Shown here in pieces: positions 9,188-17,596 of a stretch of DNA of 64,000 nucleotides. Origin of the DNA: Caulobacter endophyticus (lineage in GTDB: Bacteria; Pseudomonadota; Alphaproteobacteria; Caulobacterales; Caulobacteraceae); contig NZ_QDKQ01000053.1 of NCBI RefSeq assembly GCF_003116815.1, positions 26,078 to 90,077 on the forward strand, written 5' to 3'. The translations under genes were made by a program, and so were the position numbers. Numbering within the stretch: the stretch's first letter is position 1; each line of letters begins with the position of its first letter. The notes beneath the pieces were generated by a model, which was given only the letters and a program-made list of their open reading frames with translations, was not told the origin of the DNA and ran no database searches.

Positions 9188-10102
9188 ATGACCGACCGCA
9201 TCGAGATCGTCGAGGTGTCGCCTCGCGATGGCCTGCAGAACGAGAAGACGATGGTCTCGGCGGGCGACAAGGCGGCCCTCGTGCTGAAGGCCGTCGAGGC
9301 CGGCGCGCGCCGCGTCGAGGCGGTCAGCTTCGTCAATCCGCGCGCCGTGCCGCAGATGGCCGACGCCGACGAGGTGATGGCCCGCCTGCGCGGCCAGCAG
9401 GACCTGCGCGCGCGCGGCGTGTCGCTGATCGGCCTGGTGCTCAATCGCCGAGGCCTGGACCGCGCCATCGCCGCCGATGTCGACGAGGTCAATTTCGTGG
9501 TCGTGGCCAGCGAGACCTTCAATGCCCGCAACCAGGGCGTCCCGATCGCCGAGACCCTGCGCCAGATTTCAGAGGCGCCGCAGGTCGCGCGGCAGGCTGG
9601 ACTGAAGCTGGGCGTCACCATCGCGGCCGCCTTCGGCTGCCCGTTCGAGGGCGAGGTGGCCGTCGAGCACGTGGCCCGCATCGCCGCCGAGCTGGCCGAC
9701 TACGGCGTTACCGAGCTTACCCTGGCCGACACAATCGGCGTGGGCGACCCCCTGGCGGTCGAGACCCGCTTCACCGCCGTGCGCGCCGTCGCCCCGGAGA
9801 CGGTGCTGCGCGCCCATTTCCACAACACCCGCAACACGGGCCTGGCCAACGCCTTCGCCGCCTGGCGCGCGGGCGTGGCCAGCCTCGACGCCTCGATCGG
9901 CGGCATCGGCGGCTGCCCCTTCGCCCCGGCCGCCACCGGCAACGTGCCGACCGAAGACCTGGCCTACATGTTCGCGCGCATGGGCGTGTCGACGGGGCTT
10001 AACCTGGCCTCGTTGATCGACACGGCCGGCTGGCTCAAGGGCGTGCTTGGCGCACCGGCGCTGCCGGGCATGGTGTCTAAGGCGGGCGGGTTTCCGGCCT
10101 AG
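9188..10102 (+). CDS. Hydroxymethylglutaryl-CoA lyase-type aldolase
   Basis: A 304-residue DRE-TIM-barrel enzyme of the HMG-CoA lyase family, which cleaves 3-hydroxy-3-methylglutaryl-CoA to acetyl-CoA and acetoacetate. Visible signatures are EVSPRDGLQNEK near the N-terminus (metal and substrate Arg-Asp), the metal-binding AHFHNTRNTG, and the active-site loop SIGGIGGCPFAPAATGN with its cysteine. I chose ATG 9188 (MTDRIEIVEV); the frame upstream of it is arginine/proline-rich and not family-like. It is transcribed away from the interrupted TonB receptor across a 181-base gap. The context fits branched-chain or isoprenoid-type acid breakdown. A related acyl-CoA may be the true substrate. Confidence 0.88.
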   Translation: MTDRIEIVEVSPRDGLQNEKTMVSAGDKAALVLKAVEAGARRVEAVSFVNPRAVPQMADADEVMARLRGQQDLRARGVSLIGLVLNRRGLDRAIAADVDEVNFVVVASETFNARNQGVPIAETLRQISEAPQVARQAGLKLGVTIAAAFGCPFEGEVAVEHVARIAAELADYGVTELTLADTIGVGDPLAVETRFTAVRAVAPETVLRAHFHNTRNTGLANAFAAWRAGVASLDASIGGIGGCPFAPAATGNVPTEDLAYMFARMGVSTGLNLASLIDTAGWLKGVLGAPALPGMVSKAGGFPA

Positions 10103-10105
10103 AAA

Positions 10106-10235
10106 AACCCCCGTGGGGGAGGCGGCCGAAGGCCGGTGGGGGGACGTTTCCAGCTGCCGCCGCCTTGGCAAGTCGGCAACCACTTCCCCCACCGATCGCT
10201 ACGCGATCTCCTCCCCCCACAGGGGGAGGTTCCTT
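10106..10235. repeat. Large imperfect palindromic intergenic repeat
   Basis: Two long G/C-rich arms face each other. The left arm (about 10106-10143) reads CCCCCGTGGGGGAGG, a short inner hairpin GGCCGAAGGCC, then GGTGGGGGGA. The right arm (about 10184-10232) reads TCCCCCACCG, an inner hairpin GATCGCTACGCGATC, then CTCCCCCCACAGGGGGAGG. The arms are reverse complements except around their inner hairpins. This looks like a mobile-type intergenic repeat of the kind scattered through Caulobacter genomes. It sits between two convergent genes, so it may also work as a terminator. Confidence 0.7.
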
Positions 10236-10254
10236 TTGGGTCAGGCTGGCTGAC

Positions 10255-10668
10255 CTAGTACTTCAGCCCGACCGCCACGCTAGCGCCGTCTGCGCCGACG
10301 TCCACCGCCGAGTCCTCGAACTTCGGCGGGCCGAACCGCGCCTTGGGGGCGCGTGACAGGCCCACGCCGTCGGCGGGCAGGCCAAGGGCGGTCTTCTTCA
10401 TCACGCCGTCGCCGTCCTGGTCGTGGAAGGCCAGGAACGACCAGCGGCCGGGCGGCAGGTTGGCGAACTTGGCGCTCACCGCGCCCGAGGCGGCCGGAAC
10501 CTTCACGTTGTAGGGGCAGGACTTCAGGAAGGTGGCCTTGTCGCAGGCCGACACCACGACCTGGCCCTTGGCGTTCTGGACCCCCGAAACCTTGACCTCC
10601 ACGGAGGCCGCCTGCGCGGCCCCCGTGACGGCCAGCGCGGCGACGAGGACGAGGATGCTCGGTCTCAT
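10255..10668 (-). CDS. DUF2141-family exported protein
   Basis: A 137-residue protein with a clear Sec signal peptide (MRPSILVLVAALAVTGAAQA) followed by a small beta-rich domain. The pattern NAKGQVVVSACDKATFL, PPGRWSFLAFHDQDGDGVM and LGLPADGVGLSRAPKARFGPPKFEDSA (shown here in parts) matches the DUF2141 family of periplasmic or outer-membrane-associated proteins of unknown role. I chose ATG 10668 because the signal peptide begins there; the frame runs on upstream inside the oxygenase gene. It follows the Rieske oxygenase by 14 bases on the same strand, so co-transcription is likely. No enzymatic residue set can be named. Confidence 0.75.
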   Translation of the reverse strand: MRPSILVLVAALAVTGAAQAASVEVKVSGVQNAKGQVVVSACDKATFLKSCPYNVKVPAASGAVSAKFANLPPGRWSFLAFHDQDGDGVMKKTALGLPADGVGLSRAPKARFGPPKFEDSAVDVGADGASVAVGLKY

Positions 10669-10682
10669 GCGCGTCGCTCCCG

Positions 10683-11858
10683 CTACTCGGCCGCGGCCGG
10701 CGCGGAGCCGCCGTGGCGCTGTTTCAAGGCCTCGGCCCGAACCCGCTCGCCGTCGACCAGCGGCACGGTCTTGAGCAGGAAGTCCTTGGCTTCCTTCGGA
10801 TCGGCGCGGTCCGGCGAGGGGATCACCATCGCCCGCTTGCCCTGCACGTCGCGCTCCATGGCGTCGACGTCCAGCGCCCAGCCCTTCTCGATCAGCTCGC
10901 GGCGCTTGTTGCGCCAGGCCACCATGATGCCGTCCGACTTCACGCTGACTTCCTCGTGCAGATAGACCGGTAGCAGCTCGGGGCAGACCTTCTCCATGAT
11001 CACGCGATCCTGCTCGAAGATGCGCAGGGTGCGGCGGCGGCTGTCGCCGTCCCAGATCTTCTGGGTCAGGAAGTTGCGGGCCATGATCCAGCGGGTGATC
11101 GTGGTGGTCTCGTCGATCGGCGTGTTGACGTCGAAGATCACCGTCGACCAGGTCGGTGTCGGGCGGATCTGGATGCGCACGTGCGCGCCCGAGACGTGGA
11201 AGCCGTTGCGCACCGTGACCATGCTGCGCTTGGCCTTGCGGAAGAACTTCCACATGCCCTTGTACTCGGGCGGCACGAACTTCAGCTCGGCATAGGCCGA
11301 CCACTCGTCCTGCTCGAGCGTGAACTCGTGCACCTGCGGGGCTTCCTTGTCGCCGAAGCTTGGGTGGACGAAGGCCGCGTGCGAGGGGTCGATGCCGTTC
11401 TCGGTGATGCGGGCGTAGTTGGCCTTCCACTCGTAGGTGCCGCGAATGCAGCGCCAGGCCGGGTCATCGAACTCGGGGAAGGGCGGCAGGGGCGGGCGCT
11501 CGGCCTCGGGCAGGTCGCCCATGAACACCCAGATCATCCCGTACTTTTCCAGCACCGGATAGGCGTCGACCTTGGCGCGCGGCGGGATCTTCACGCCGGG
11601 CTCCTGCGACGGGATCTTCACGCACTTGCCGCCGCCGTTGAAGCGCCAGCCGTGATAGGGGCACTCGATGGCGTCATCGACGACCATGCCGCTGCCCAGC
11701 GACGCGCCGCGGTGGATGCAGACGTCAGACAGGCAGCTGACCTTGCCCTTGGAGTCGCGGAACACCACGAACTCCAGGCCCAGCATCTTCACCCGCTTGT
11801 GGCCGCCATTTGGAATTTCGTCGCTGTACTCGGCGACGTACCACTGGTTCTTGATCAT
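10683..11858 (-). CDS. Rieske [2Fe-2S] aromatic-ring oxygenase, alpha-type subunit
   Basis: A 391-residue non-heme iron oxygenase. The Rieske cluster ligands are Cys47 and His49 (SDVCIHRGAS) and Cys66 and His69 (IECPYHGW). The mononuclear-iron region follows as ENGIDPSHAAFVHP. Such enzymes hydroxylate or demethylate aromatic or polycyclic compounds in the cytoplasm, using electrons from a separate reductase. No reductase or ferredoxin gene is next to it. The next gene downstream is the DUF2141 protein, and the upstream serine-hydrolase gene overlaps it by four bases, giving an operon SMP30-hydrolase-oxygenase-DUF2141. A TetR gene lies upstream of that operon. The substrate is unknown. Confidence 0.88.
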   Translation of the reverse strand: MIKNQWYVAEYSDEIPNGGHKRVKMLGLEFVVFRDSKGKVSCLSDVCIHRGASLGSGMVVDDAIECPYHGWRFNGGGKCVKIPSQEPGVKIPPRAKVDAYPVLEKYGMIWVFMGDLPEAERPPLPPFPEFDDPAWRCIRGTYEWKANYARITENGIDPSHAAFVHPSFGDKEAPQVHEFTLEQDEWSAYAELKFVPPEYKGMWKFFRKAKRSMVTVRNGFHVSGAHVRIQIRPTPTWSTVIFDVNTPIDETTTITRWIMARNFLTQKIWDGDSRRRTLRIFEQDRVIMEKVCPELLPVYLHEEVSVKSDGIMVAWRNKRRELIEKGWALDVDAMERDVQGKRAMVIPSPDRADPKEAKDFLLKTVPLVDGERVRAEALKQRHGGSAPAAAE

Positions 11859-13066
11859 GGCGCCTTCTCCGGCTGCGGGGCGGCGGGGGCCGCCAGACCG
11901 CGAAGAATGAGATTGGGTATCTTGGTGTCGTCCCAGTCGTCGAGATCGACGCCGTCACGCAGGACGACCAGCTTCTGAGAGGGCACGATCCAGAGGCGGC
12001 GTTTGCCCCAGCCGTCCAGGAAGATGGCGTCCTCGGCGGCGATCGGCTCGGCCGACACGCTGGCCTTGTCGGGACGTTCTGGCGAGTAGATGCGGTTCTT
12101 CACGAACGGACGTCCGCGCCAGACCTGGAAGCCGTAGCCCGGATTGGCCTTGCCCGGCGCGCTCATGGCCGCGACGTAGTCGGCGGGCAGAACCTGCTTG
12201 CCCTCGAACGATCCGCCGTTGGCCAGCATGATCCCGATACGCATCCAGTCCTGGACCTGCGAGATCATGCAGCAGTCGCCGTGCGCCAGGCCGCCTTCCT
12301 TGGCCAGCCACAGCGAGCCGTCGTGCATGCCCAGCGGCGAGAACAGCTTTTCCGACATGTAGTCGGCGAAGGTCTTGCCGGTGGCCCGCTCGACGATGAC
12401 GCTCAGCGCCACCGGGTCGGGATTGTGGTGGCCGAACACCGTGCCCGGCGGATGCACGGCCTTGAGAGCCAGGTTGTCCTTGGCGAGATCCGGCGACAGG
12501 AAGGTGCGGATGGTGCTCGACCACGGGGCGTAGGAATAGTCCGGCGGCTCCAGGCCCGACGACATCTGCAGGAGATCGCGGATGGTGATCCTCGAGCGCT
12601 CGTCGTTCTTCCACTCGGTAATGAAGTCGGCGGCCGGCTGGTCGACTGACTTGATCTTCCCGTCGGCGATGGCCGCGCCGATCAGCATGCCGGTCATGGT
12701 CTTGGTGAAGGAGTGGGCCTTCATCACCGTGTTGGGACCGACGCCGTTCCAGTAGCGCTCGTAGACGATCGCCCCGTCCTTGACGACGATCAGGGCGTCG
12801 GACTTTCGCGCGCCGGCGTACTCGGCGGCCGCCTCCAGCGCGGCCGGATCGATCCCGGCCGCTTCCGGCGTCGTCTTCGGAAGGGGCGTGGCGGGCGCGC
12901 CCTTCACGACGGCGACCGGCTTGTACCAGTCGATCGGCGGCTCCAGCGGATTGACCGTCAGGGCGCGGAAATAGCGGTTCCAGTAGAGCGGCGCGGTCGC
13001 ATAGGTCGTCGCGCCCGCCAGGACGACGGCGCCAAGGCCGATCAGCAGAATCTTGCGCTTCTTCAC
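11855..13066 (-). CDS. Membrane-anchored beta-lactamase-fold serine hydrolase
   Basis: A 403-residue serine hydrolase of the beta-lactamase/class C-like (esterase or D-aminopeptidase) family. An N-terminal membrane anchor (ILLIGLGAVVLAGATTYATA) comes first. The nucleophile motif is SFTK at Ser119-Lys122, followed by LLQMSSGL and FSPLGMHD segments typical of this family. I chose GTG 13066 (VKKRKILLIG), which lies 2 bases after the upstream stop and right before the anchor; the longer frame is out-of-frame coding of the neighbour. It probably hydrolyses an ester or lactone in the periplasm. Its place between the SMP-30-like protein and the Rieske oxygenase suggests work on the same substrate. 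Confidence 0.82.
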   Translation of the reverse strand: MKKRKILLIGLGAVVLAGATTYATAPLYWNRYFRALTVNPLEPPIDWYKPVAVVKGAPATPLPKTTPEAAGIDPAALEAAAEYAGARKSDALIVVKDGAIVYERYWNGVGPNTVMKAHSFTKTMTGMLIGAAIADGKIKSVDQPAADFITEWKNDERSRITIRDLLQMSSGLEPPDYSYAPWSSTIRTFLSPDLAKDNLALKAVHPPGTVFGHHNPDPVALSVIVERATGKTFADYMSEKLFSPLGMHDGSLWLAKEGGLAHGDCCMISQVQDWMRIGIMLANGGSFEGKQVLPADYVAAMSAPGKANPGYGFQVWRGRPFVKNRIYSPERPDKASVSAEPIAAEDAIFLDGWGKRRLWIVPSQKLVVLRDGVDLDDWDDTKIPNLILRGLAAPAAPQPEKAP

Positions 13067-13068
13067 TT

Positions 13069-13965
13069 TCAGGCCGCCTTGGCTTCGACGATCGAGGTGA
13101 CGCCGAACGGGATGTCCAGCTTGACGCTGGCGACCAGCTCGCCGCTGTCCAGCGCGATCTTGGCCAACTGGCCCGAGAAGAAGTCGCCGGCCCAGAAATG
13201 CGCGCCGTCGTCCGTGACGCGCAGGAAAGACCACCCGCGGCCTTCCGGCACGGCGTAGGTGCGCAGCACCGACCCATCCTGGGCCACGCGGCGCACCTCG
13301 TTGCCGCAGCTGACCAGCACGTCGTCGTTCGGCGTGGCGGCGATGCCGAACACCATGCCTGGCGGATCGGTGCGCACATAGAGCGGCGGCAGCTGGGCGT
13401 CGGCCTCGATGTCGAAGCGATAGACGGTGTGGCCGGTCTCGGAGACGTAGGCGACGGTCTTGCCGTCCGACAGCACGGTCAGGTGGGTGACGCCCAGGAA
13501 GCCCATGACGCCGCCATGGTACTCGGGGCGGTAGAAGCGCGTCACCCGGCCGTCGGCGTCGAAGCGCACGAGGCGCCCTTCGCCGGTGAAGGGCGGAGCC
13601 AGGCCCGAGAGGTGCTCGCCGGCCAGGGCGCCGCCGTCGGGCAGGAACACCATCGAACCGAGGCCGCGACCGGGCAGGAGAGAGGCCTGGCCCGGGACGC
13701 GAAGTCCTTCGGCGTCGATGCGGGTGACGTTCCGGGCGAACGGATCCAGGGCGTTGAGCTCACCGGTGCGGGGATTCACCGCCAAGCCCGAAACCATGCC
13801 GAAATCGCCCGTGTGCAGGGCCGCCTTCTGCTGCAGGTCGGGACCCAGGAGCAGAATCCTGGACAGTCCGAGCTTCAGCTTGTCGTCGGTGACTATGGTC
13901 GCGGCTACCCAGAGGTCGCCCGCCTGGGGTTTGACGGGGAGGGAAAGAGGGTCGCCGAACATCAA
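13069..13965 (-). CDS. SMP-30/gluconolactonase-like beta-propeller protein
   Basis: A 298-residue protein with repeated blades of the six-bladed propeller type: GDFGMVSGLAVNPRTGELNA, GSMVFLPDGGALAGEH, GVTHLTVLSDGKTVAYVSET, VFGIAATPNDDVLVS and FLRVTDDGAHFWAGDFF. This fits the SMP-30/gluconolactonase/LRE family, whose members are often lactonases with a bound divalent metal. No signal peptide is seen. It begins the operon that continues into the serine hydrolase, Rieske oxygenase and DUF2141 genes. A lactone-opening step would suit an oxygenase pathway, but the enzymatic role is inferred from family only. Confidence 0.7.
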   Translation of the reverse strand: MMFGDPLSLPVKPQAGDLWVAATIVTDDKLKLGLSRILLLGPDLQQKAALHTGDFGMVSGLAVNPRTGELNALDPFARNVTRIDAEGLRVPGQASLLPGRGLGSMVFLPDGGALAGEHLSGLAPPFTGEGRLVRFDADGRVTRFYRPEYHGGVMGFLGVTHLTVLSDGKTVAYVSETGHTVYRFDIEADAQLPPLYVRTDPPGMVFGIAATPNDDVLVSCGNEVRRVAQDGSVLRTYAVPEGRGWSFLRVTDDGAHFWAGDFFSGQLAKIALDSGELVASVKLDIPFGVTSIVEAKAA

Positions 13966-14023
13966 GGTCTCCGCGTGCGGTCAGGCCCGCGCTTGGCGGG
14001 ATGCTCGGAGACTTTCAAAAGGG

Positions 14024-14037
14024 GACCGACCGGTCAA
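14024..14037. promoter_or_regulatory. Candidate TetR-type operator upstream of the SMP-30 operon
   Basis: The sequence GACCGACCGGTCAA contains the perfect 8-base palindrome GACCGGTC preceded by another GACC. It lies in the 76-base gap between the end of the tetR-like gene and the SMP-30-like gene, about 60 bases upstream of the latter's start. Short ACCGGT-centred dyads are common TetR-family operators. Binding by the adjacent regulator is an inference from position. Confidence 0.35.
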
Positions 14038-14041
14038 TTTT

Positions 14042-14716
14042 CTAGTCGGCGCTATCCGACTGGTGAGAAGTCGCCGCGTCGACCCCGGTCTGGTAGCGGC
14101 CCATGACGTGGTCCAGCATGCCCACCACGCGCTCCCAAGCCAAGTCGTCATGCAGGTCGAAGCCGAAGAAATTCGGTTCGAACTTGGCGCGCATGCCCAC
14201 ATACGAGACGGCCGATAGCATGGTCATGGCGATGGCCAGCAGTTCCTTGTCCTCGCTGCGCTGCCCGATGAACAGGCGCTCGTACTCTTCCCAGATGCGG
14301 ATGCGCACCGCGGTGACCGCGTCGCGCAATTCCGGAGGGCCCGCGAATTCGCCGGCCATGATCGTGGCCACGGCGGGGTGCGCGCGCAGCGACGAGGCGT
14401 AGGTCCGCACGAGCATTCGCAGGCGCTCCATCGGCGGTCGCTGGTGGAAGGTCTCCAGGGGCTCGTCCAGCATGTCGGAAAGGCGTGGCCAGATGCCGGT
14501 GCGGCGCACCCAGGCGTCGGCGACGCCGCCCAGTCCGCCGAAGTAGTCATATATTTGTTTCTTGCCGACGCCGGCTTCCTTGATTAGGGCGTTCACACCC
14601 GCGTCGTGGACGCTTCCGCGCTCCATAAGACGCCCGAACGCCTCTACGATCGCAGCTTCTGTGGCGATCCGGCGCGATTGCCGAGGCTTGGTTGCGGGCG
14701 CTACGTCTGTCAGCAT
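14042..14716 (-). CDS. TetR/AcrR family transcriptional regulator
   Basis: A 224-residue regulator with an N-terminal helix-turn-helix (RIATEAAIVEAFGRLMERGS, then ALIKEAGVGKKQIYDYFGGL) and an all-helical ligand domain. I chose ATG 14716 (MLTDVAPATK), which has AGGAAAG about 9 bases upstream; the longer frame would need TTG at 14755. It is divergent from the intact TonB receptor and precedes the SMP-30/hydrolase/oxygenase operon on the same strand, so it probably controls both. The recognition loop KKQIYDYF is slightly unusual, with the typical Tyr-x-His-Phe replaced by Tyr-Asp-Tyr-Phe. The ligand is unknown. Confidence 0.85.
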   Translation of the reverse strand: MLTDVAPATKPRQSRRIATEAAIVEAFGRLMERGSVHDAGVNALIKEAGVGKKQIYDYFGGLGGVADAWVRRTGIWPRLSDMLDEPLETFHQRPPMERLRMLVRTYASSLRAHPAVATIMAGEFAGPPELRDAVTAVRIRIWEEYERLFIGQRSEDKELLAIAMTMLSAVSYVGMRAKFEPNFFGFDLHDDLAWERVVGMLDHVMGRYQTGVDAATSHQSDSAD

Positions 14717-14793
14717 GGCGGGACTTTCCTGAACTCCTATCCGATGGACGGACAAACGCTTTATCGCAAGACCTGTATTGGTCCGGCTCCATC

Positions 14794-14846
14794 ATCTTGA
14801 CCGTCGGGGAACAGTCGCGGGGAACGCGGCGGGGTGTGGTCAAGAT
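14794..14846. promoter_or_regulatory. Perfect 9-base inverted repeat in the tetR/TonB-receptor intergenic region
   Basis: ATCTTGACC at 14794-14802 and GGTCAAGAT at 14838-14846 are exact reverse complements 35 bases apart. The right arm ends 15 bases before the receptor ATG. The arms may be paired operator half-sites or a stem in the receptor leader mRNA. The TTGACC part resembles the TTGACC complement of the GGTCAA in the site near 14030, hinting at a common regulator. Confidence 0.4.
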
Positions 14847-14861
14847 TTGAAGAGGGGAGTC

Positions 14862-17510
14862 ATGACCAAGTCGGCAATGAGTATCTATGGCGCGAGCGCG
14901 AGCGCTCTTACGCTTCTGATTTGTTCGGGGCAAGCCCTCGCGCAAACGACGACTTCGGAAGAGTCCACGGTGATTGGGGAGATCACCGTCACGGCGCGAA
15001 ACAAGTCTGAATCTTCCCAGGACATTCCGGTCACCATCAACGCCGTTTCGGCCGAGACGATCGAGCGTCGCAATATTTCTGACATCAGCCGCGTGGCTCA
15101 ATCGACCGCCGGCCTGACGTTCGACCAGGGCCTTACGCCCAGCGACACGCGCCCGGCGATCCGCGGCGTCCAGGCCGTTCGGGGCCGTCCGAACGTGGCC
15201 ATCCTGGTGGATGGGGTCGACACGTCTTCGGAAGCCTTCGCCACCGCTGGCGGCGGCGCCCTGGCCAGCTTGCGCTTCGTCGACGCCGAGCGCATCGAGA
15301 TCGTGAAGGGGCCGCAGAGCGTGCTCTACGGCCGCTCGGCCTTCTCCGGCGCGATCAACTACATCTCCAAGCGTCCGAACCTCGGCGAGTTCGAGGGCAA
15401 GATCAGCCTGGAAGCCGGCGACTTCGGCCTGAGGGAGGGCAAGGTCTCGCTCTCTGTTCCGCTGGTGCAGGACAAGCTGGCGATCAACCTGAACGCCGGC
15501 GCCTGGGAAAACGACGGCCAGTACCTGAACAGCGTCAGCGGCAAGCGCGTCGGCGGCGGTGAAGCCAAGGGCGCGGCCTTCAGCGTGCTGATGAAGCCGA
15601 CCGAGAAGCTGACCGTCTTCGCCCGGGTGCAGAGCTCGCATGAAGAATACGACCAGATGGCCCGGGCCTACATCACGGCGGTGAACCCGCTGACCGGCAC
15701 GGCCAACACCGCCAATTTGGGCGTGGCCGTCACCGATCCCAGCAACAATCGCCCCGGCTTCACGGTCAAGGGCGACCTCAGCGACGCCGCGGTGGTCAAG
15801 AGCCAGACCATCGCCTACTCGCTGGATCCGCGCACGGGCAAGGACTTCAAGGGCACGGTCACCGACGCGACCCGCGCCTCGTTCGAGGTCAACTATGAAA
15901 GCGACTGGGGCACGTTCACCTCGCTGACCGGCATCACCCGCGGCGAGACCACCCAGATCCAAGACTTCGACAACTCCAACAACAGCCTTAGCGGCAACGT
16001 GCTTCCGCTCTATGCGGGCATGGCGCCGTTCTATGGCTCGCTCTACCAGTACCTGGGCTTCCTGCGCGCCTACGGCCTGAACTACTCGACCGTGGCGCCG
16101 ACCGGCGGCCTGCCGGCCATCGGCTTCTCGGTGATGCTCGACGACGACTTCGACACCAAGCAGCAGAGCCAGACGCTGCGCTGGAGCAAGGATTTCGGCA
16201 AGCTGCGGACCTCGCTGGAAGGCCTGTACTTCCACGAGCAGGCCAGCCAGATCAACAAGGACCAGTTCTGGATGCGCGAGGGTTCCGACCCGCGCCTGAC
16301 CATCCTGACGGCGCTCTTCATGGGCGGCGGCGCCACGGCGACCGGGGCCTTCCAGGCGCCGACCACCACGGCCAAGGCCACGGCGGACTATCCGCTGAAG
16401 ATCTCGCGCGAAACGGACTCGCTGTCCTGGGCCGGCAGCGTCGAATACGACGTCACCGACGCCCTGACCCTGCGCTTCGACGGTCGCTACATCGAGGAAC
16501 GCGTCGCCTATCGCGGCAGCCCGTACCAGCCGATGTACTACCGCCTGTTCGGCGTGCAGCTGGTCTGCCTGCAGCAGCTGGGCTGCGCCGCCGGTCCGGC
16601 CGGCACCGCCGCCGCGCGGGCCGCCCAACTGGCCAGGACCACCCAGGTCGACAAGAAGACCGTCCGCGCCGACGCCTTCACGCCGAACTTCGTGGCCAGC
16701 TACAAGATCACCTCGCGCAACTCGGTCTATGCGTCGTACGGCGAGGGCTTCAAGCCGGGCGGCGTCGATACCACCGGCACCAGCGGCAGCGTCGACTCCA
16801 CCTTCAAGCCGGAGAAGCTGCAAAGCTTCGAAATCGGTTCGAAGAACGTCTTCCTGGGCGGCGACCTCGTCCTGAACGGCGCGCTGTTCTTCAACCGCTA
16901 CAAGAACCAGCAGATCGGCACGACCAAGGTTCTGGGCGGCACCTCGGTGCCGTCGGTGGAGAACGCCGGCGAAAGCGAGAGCAAGGGCATCGACCTGACC
17001 AGCGATTGGCGGGCCGCCCCCTGGCTGACGCTGAGCAGCAACTACACCTACACCGACGCCGAGTTCACCGACTACAAGGTCCCGACCCCCGGTTACTTCG
17101 ACCGGATCGAGTCCACCAACGGCGATTACACCGGCAAGGTCGTTCCGCTGACGCCCAAGCACAGCTTCAACATCTCGGCCCTGGTCACCGGCGAGCTGCC
17201 GAAGATGTCGAACTGGTCCTGGACCGCCGAACTGTCGGGTCGTTACCAGTCCAAGCGCTACATGACCCAGAACAACCTGACCTGGCTGCCGAGCTACTTC
17301 GTCTCGGATCTGCGGGCCGGGATCACCGACGGGTCATGGGGCATCGATCTGGCCGTCACCAACCTGTTCGACGACGACACTCCGAAGAACGCCATCGCGG
17401 CGACCGACTTCGGCTTCTTCGATCTGAACAACAACACCCCGCCGCGCTCCTACGTGGTTTCTCTGCCCGAGAAGCGCGCGGCCTCGATCCGCATCAGCAA
17501 GACCTTCTGA
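14862..17510 (+). CDS. TonB-dependent outer-membrane receptor
   Basis: An 882-residue receptor that would import a large or scarce substrate through the outer membrane using TonB energy. It has a signal peptide ending ALAQ, a TonB-box-like stretch VIGEITVTARNKSESSQDIP, the plug motif RIEIVKGPQSVLYGRSAFSG, a long beta-barrel and a terminal phenylalanine (SIRISKTF). ATG 14862 is preceded by AGAGGGGAG; the frame upstream of it lacks a signal peptide. It is divergent from tetR and followed by an intrinsic terminator and an MFS carrier, a layout that suggests outer- and inner-membrane uptake of one compound. The substrate is unknown. Confidence 0.9.
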   Translation: MTKSAMSIYGASASALTLLICSGQALAQTTTSEESTVIGEITVTARNKSESSQDIPVTINAVSAETIERRNISDISRVAQSTAGLTFDQGLTPSDTRPAIRGVQAVRGRPNVAILVDGVDTSSEAFATAGGGALASLRFVDAERIEIVKGPQSVLYGRSAFSGAINYISKRPNLGEFEGKISLEAGDFGLREGKVSLSVPLVQDKLAINLNAGAWENDGQYLNSVSGKRVGGGEAKGAAFSVLMKPTEKLTVFARVQSSHEEYDQMARAYITAVNPLTGTANTANLGVAVTDPSNNRPGFTVKGDLSDAAVVKSQTIAYSLDPRTGKDFKGTVTDATRASFEVNYESDWGTFTSLTGITRGETTQIQDFDNSNNSLSGNVLPLYAGMAPFYGSLYQYLGFLRAYGLNYSTVAPTGGLPAIGFSVMLDDDFDTKQQSQTLRWSKDFGKLRTSLEGLYFHEQASQINKDQFWMREGSDPRLTILTALFMGGGATATGAFQAPTTTAKATADYPLKISRETDSLSWAGSVEYDVTDALTLRFDGRYIEERVAYRGSPYQPMYYRLFGVQLVCLQQLGCAAGPAGTAAARAAQLARTTQVDKKTVRADAFTPNFVASYKITSRNSVYASYGEGFKPGGVDTTGTSGSVDSTFKPEKLQSFEIGSKNVFLGGDLVLNGALFFNRYKNQQIGTTKVLGGTSVPSVENAGESESKGIDLTSDWRAAPWLTLSSNYTYTDAEFTDYKVPTPGYFDRIESTNGDYTGKVVPLTPKHSFNISALVTGELPKMSNWSWTAELSGRYQSKRYMTQNNLTWLPSYFVSDLRAGITDGSWGIDLAVTNLFDDDTPKNAIAATDFGFFDLNNNTPPRSYVVSLPEKRAASIRISKTF

Positions 17511-17532
17511 TCTTTCTGATCGCGTGACCTTC

Positions 17533-17566
17533 AAGGCCCGGCGCCCCTGCGCGCCGGGCCTTTTCC
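17533..17566 (+). terminator. Intrinsic terminator after the TonB receptor
   Basis: A perfect 12-base-pair stem, AAGGCCCGGCGC (17533-17544) with GCGCCGGGCCTT (17551-17562), has a 6-base loop and is followed by TTCCTT. It lies 22 bases after the receptor stop and just before the MFS gene, so MFS expression may need readthrough or its own promoter. Confidence 0.8.
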
Positions 17567-17596
17567 TTGCCCCGAAGTTTTTTCCAGGAGTTCCCG

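Noticed and set aside
14547..17162. Long minus-strand frame opposite the TonB receptor
   Set aside because: Antisense of an obvious receptor gene with signal peptide, plug and barrel; no domain of its own.
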